Assembly: GCF_003627215.1 (NCBI RefSeq)
Contig: NZ_CP032677.1
Location: forward strand, 4,469,501 to 4,533,500
Reading direction: 5' to 3'
DNA length: 64,000 nucleotides
DNA from: Pseudomonas sp. Leaf58
GTDB taxonomy: Bacteria > Pseudomonadota > Gammaproteobacteria > Pseudomonadales > Pseudomonadaceae
Shown piece by piece: positions 63,584 to 64,000 of this stretch. A program made the position numbers and the translations under genes. Every line of letters begins with the position of its first letter. The stretch's first letter is position 1. The notes under the pieces are model-generated. The model did no database searches, was not told the origin of the DNA, and worked only from the letters and a program-made list of their open reading frames with translations.

Positions 63584-64000
63584 CCGGCCAGAAACTGCCG
63601 CAAACGCTGGCGCATCACGCTGCCCTGCGCGCCCAGGCAGGCGATCGGGCTGCCAGCCAGGCTGTCCTGTACCAACTCCGCCGCTTCACCGGCCAATAAC
63701 AACGGGCACTCCAGCCCTGCCACCAGACGCGCCAGGCGCCGGGTGAGTTCTGCCGTGGGCGGCTGGTGGGAAAACAGCACCAGGGCATCTGGCCGCAGGC
63801 GTTCGCAGACCAGCGCCAGCTCCTGCAGCGGCTGGCCGATGGCCAGTGGCGTCACGCCAATTTCGTCGCTGCCCAGGGTTAAGCTGGTAACCAGCAACTC
63901 CAACTCGTGACTCTGCCCAGGCAACGGCGCCAGTAGCACCCTGCGGCTGCGCGGCGCACGGGCGAGCTGCAAGCGGGCAACTACCCTGCCACGCAGGAAC
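63568..64000 (-). CDS. C-terminal part of a probable LitR/MerR-type regulator (partial)
   Basis: The last ~143 residues of a protein that continues beyond the window; no start is visible. The sequence (VLLAPLPGQSHELELLVTSL, LRPDALVLFSHQPP, ECPLLLAGEAAE) looks like the flavodoxin-like sensory domain of B12-binding MerR/LitR proteins, but the DxHxxG cobalamin motif is missing, as in class II LitR. P. putida has such a class II LitR (PplR1) together with PpSB1-LOV in its light response. The assignment is an inference from context and this part only. Confidence 0.6.
   Translation of the reverse strand, partial: FLRGRVVARLQLARAPRSRRVLLAPLPGQSHELELLVTSLTLGSDEIGVTPLAIGQPLQELALVCERLRPDALVLFSHQPPTAELTRRLARLVAGLECPLLLAGEAAELVQDSLAGSPIACLGAQGSVMRQRLRQFLAGQLDT

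Overview
The window comes from a GC-rich gamma-proteobacterium and looks like the Pseudomonas putida group. Three signs point there: a complete alginate operon in Pseudomonas order, a hmgABC/hmgR homogentisate cluster with an HmgR-type palindrome, and a 142-residue short LOV protein that closely resembles the P. putida SB1-LOV type. Many intergenic gaps also hold the 35-bp REP elements typical of P. putida. No rRNA, tRNA, CRISPR array, integrase or transposase gene was seen.

Left part (1-9965): the start of a phoH gene, a polysaccharide deacetylase-like protein that has lost its catalytic aspartates, and yaaA. Next comes a minus-strand unit of six genes: a small secreted protein, a 253-residue protein of unknown function, and a four-gene trans-envelope ABC exporter (ATPase, FtsX/MacB permease, TolC, HlyD). 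The exporter genes overlap each other by 8-20 bases. The two unknown genes and the 930 bases after them are visibly richer in A+T. The last 470 bases of this gap carry a candidate AlgU promoter for algD.

Alginate operon (9966-26174): algD-alg8-alg44-algK-algE-algG-algX-algL-algI-algJ-algF-algA. It covers precursor supply (AlgA, AlgD), c-di-GMP-gated polymerisation (Alg8, Alg44), periplasmic epimerisation, acetylation and lysis (AlgG, AlgX, AlgI, AlgJ, AlgF, AlgL) and export (AlgK, AlgE). Three strong hairpins divide it (algD/alg8, alg44/algK, algL/algI), and it ends in a long terminator.

Efflux and metabolism (26315-43167): a membrane protein, an SDR enzyme, an EmrAB-type MFS tripartite pump with its LysR regulator (a shared 15-bp operator lies before both the pump and the regulator), a universal stress protein, an AaeXAB-type aromatic-acid pump with its own outer-membrane factor and divergent LysR, a 2-ketogluconate/hydroxypyruvate reductase, an EamA exporter and an AraC regulator. 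A ~250-bp inverted-repeat element occurs twice, each time between convergent genes.

Iron and stress (43762-52082): a TonB receptor with FecI/FecR-type sigma and anti-sigma genes and PepSY/DUF3325/DUF3649 membrane genes, headed by a Fur-like box. It is followed by a ribosome hibernation factor, DUF3509 and PsiE proteins, and a yebG gene with a LexA box.

Right part (52128-64000): a Leu/Phe-type amino acid dehydrogenase, a SirB1 protein, the tyrosine/homogentisate pathway maiA-fahA-hmgA with divergent hmgR, a candidate small RNA ending in a strong terminator, an alpha/beta hydrolase, an LrgAB-type pair with its LysR regulator, a flavodoxin, the LOV photoreceptor, a PilZ protein and the 3' end of a gene that may be a LitR/MerR-type light regulator.
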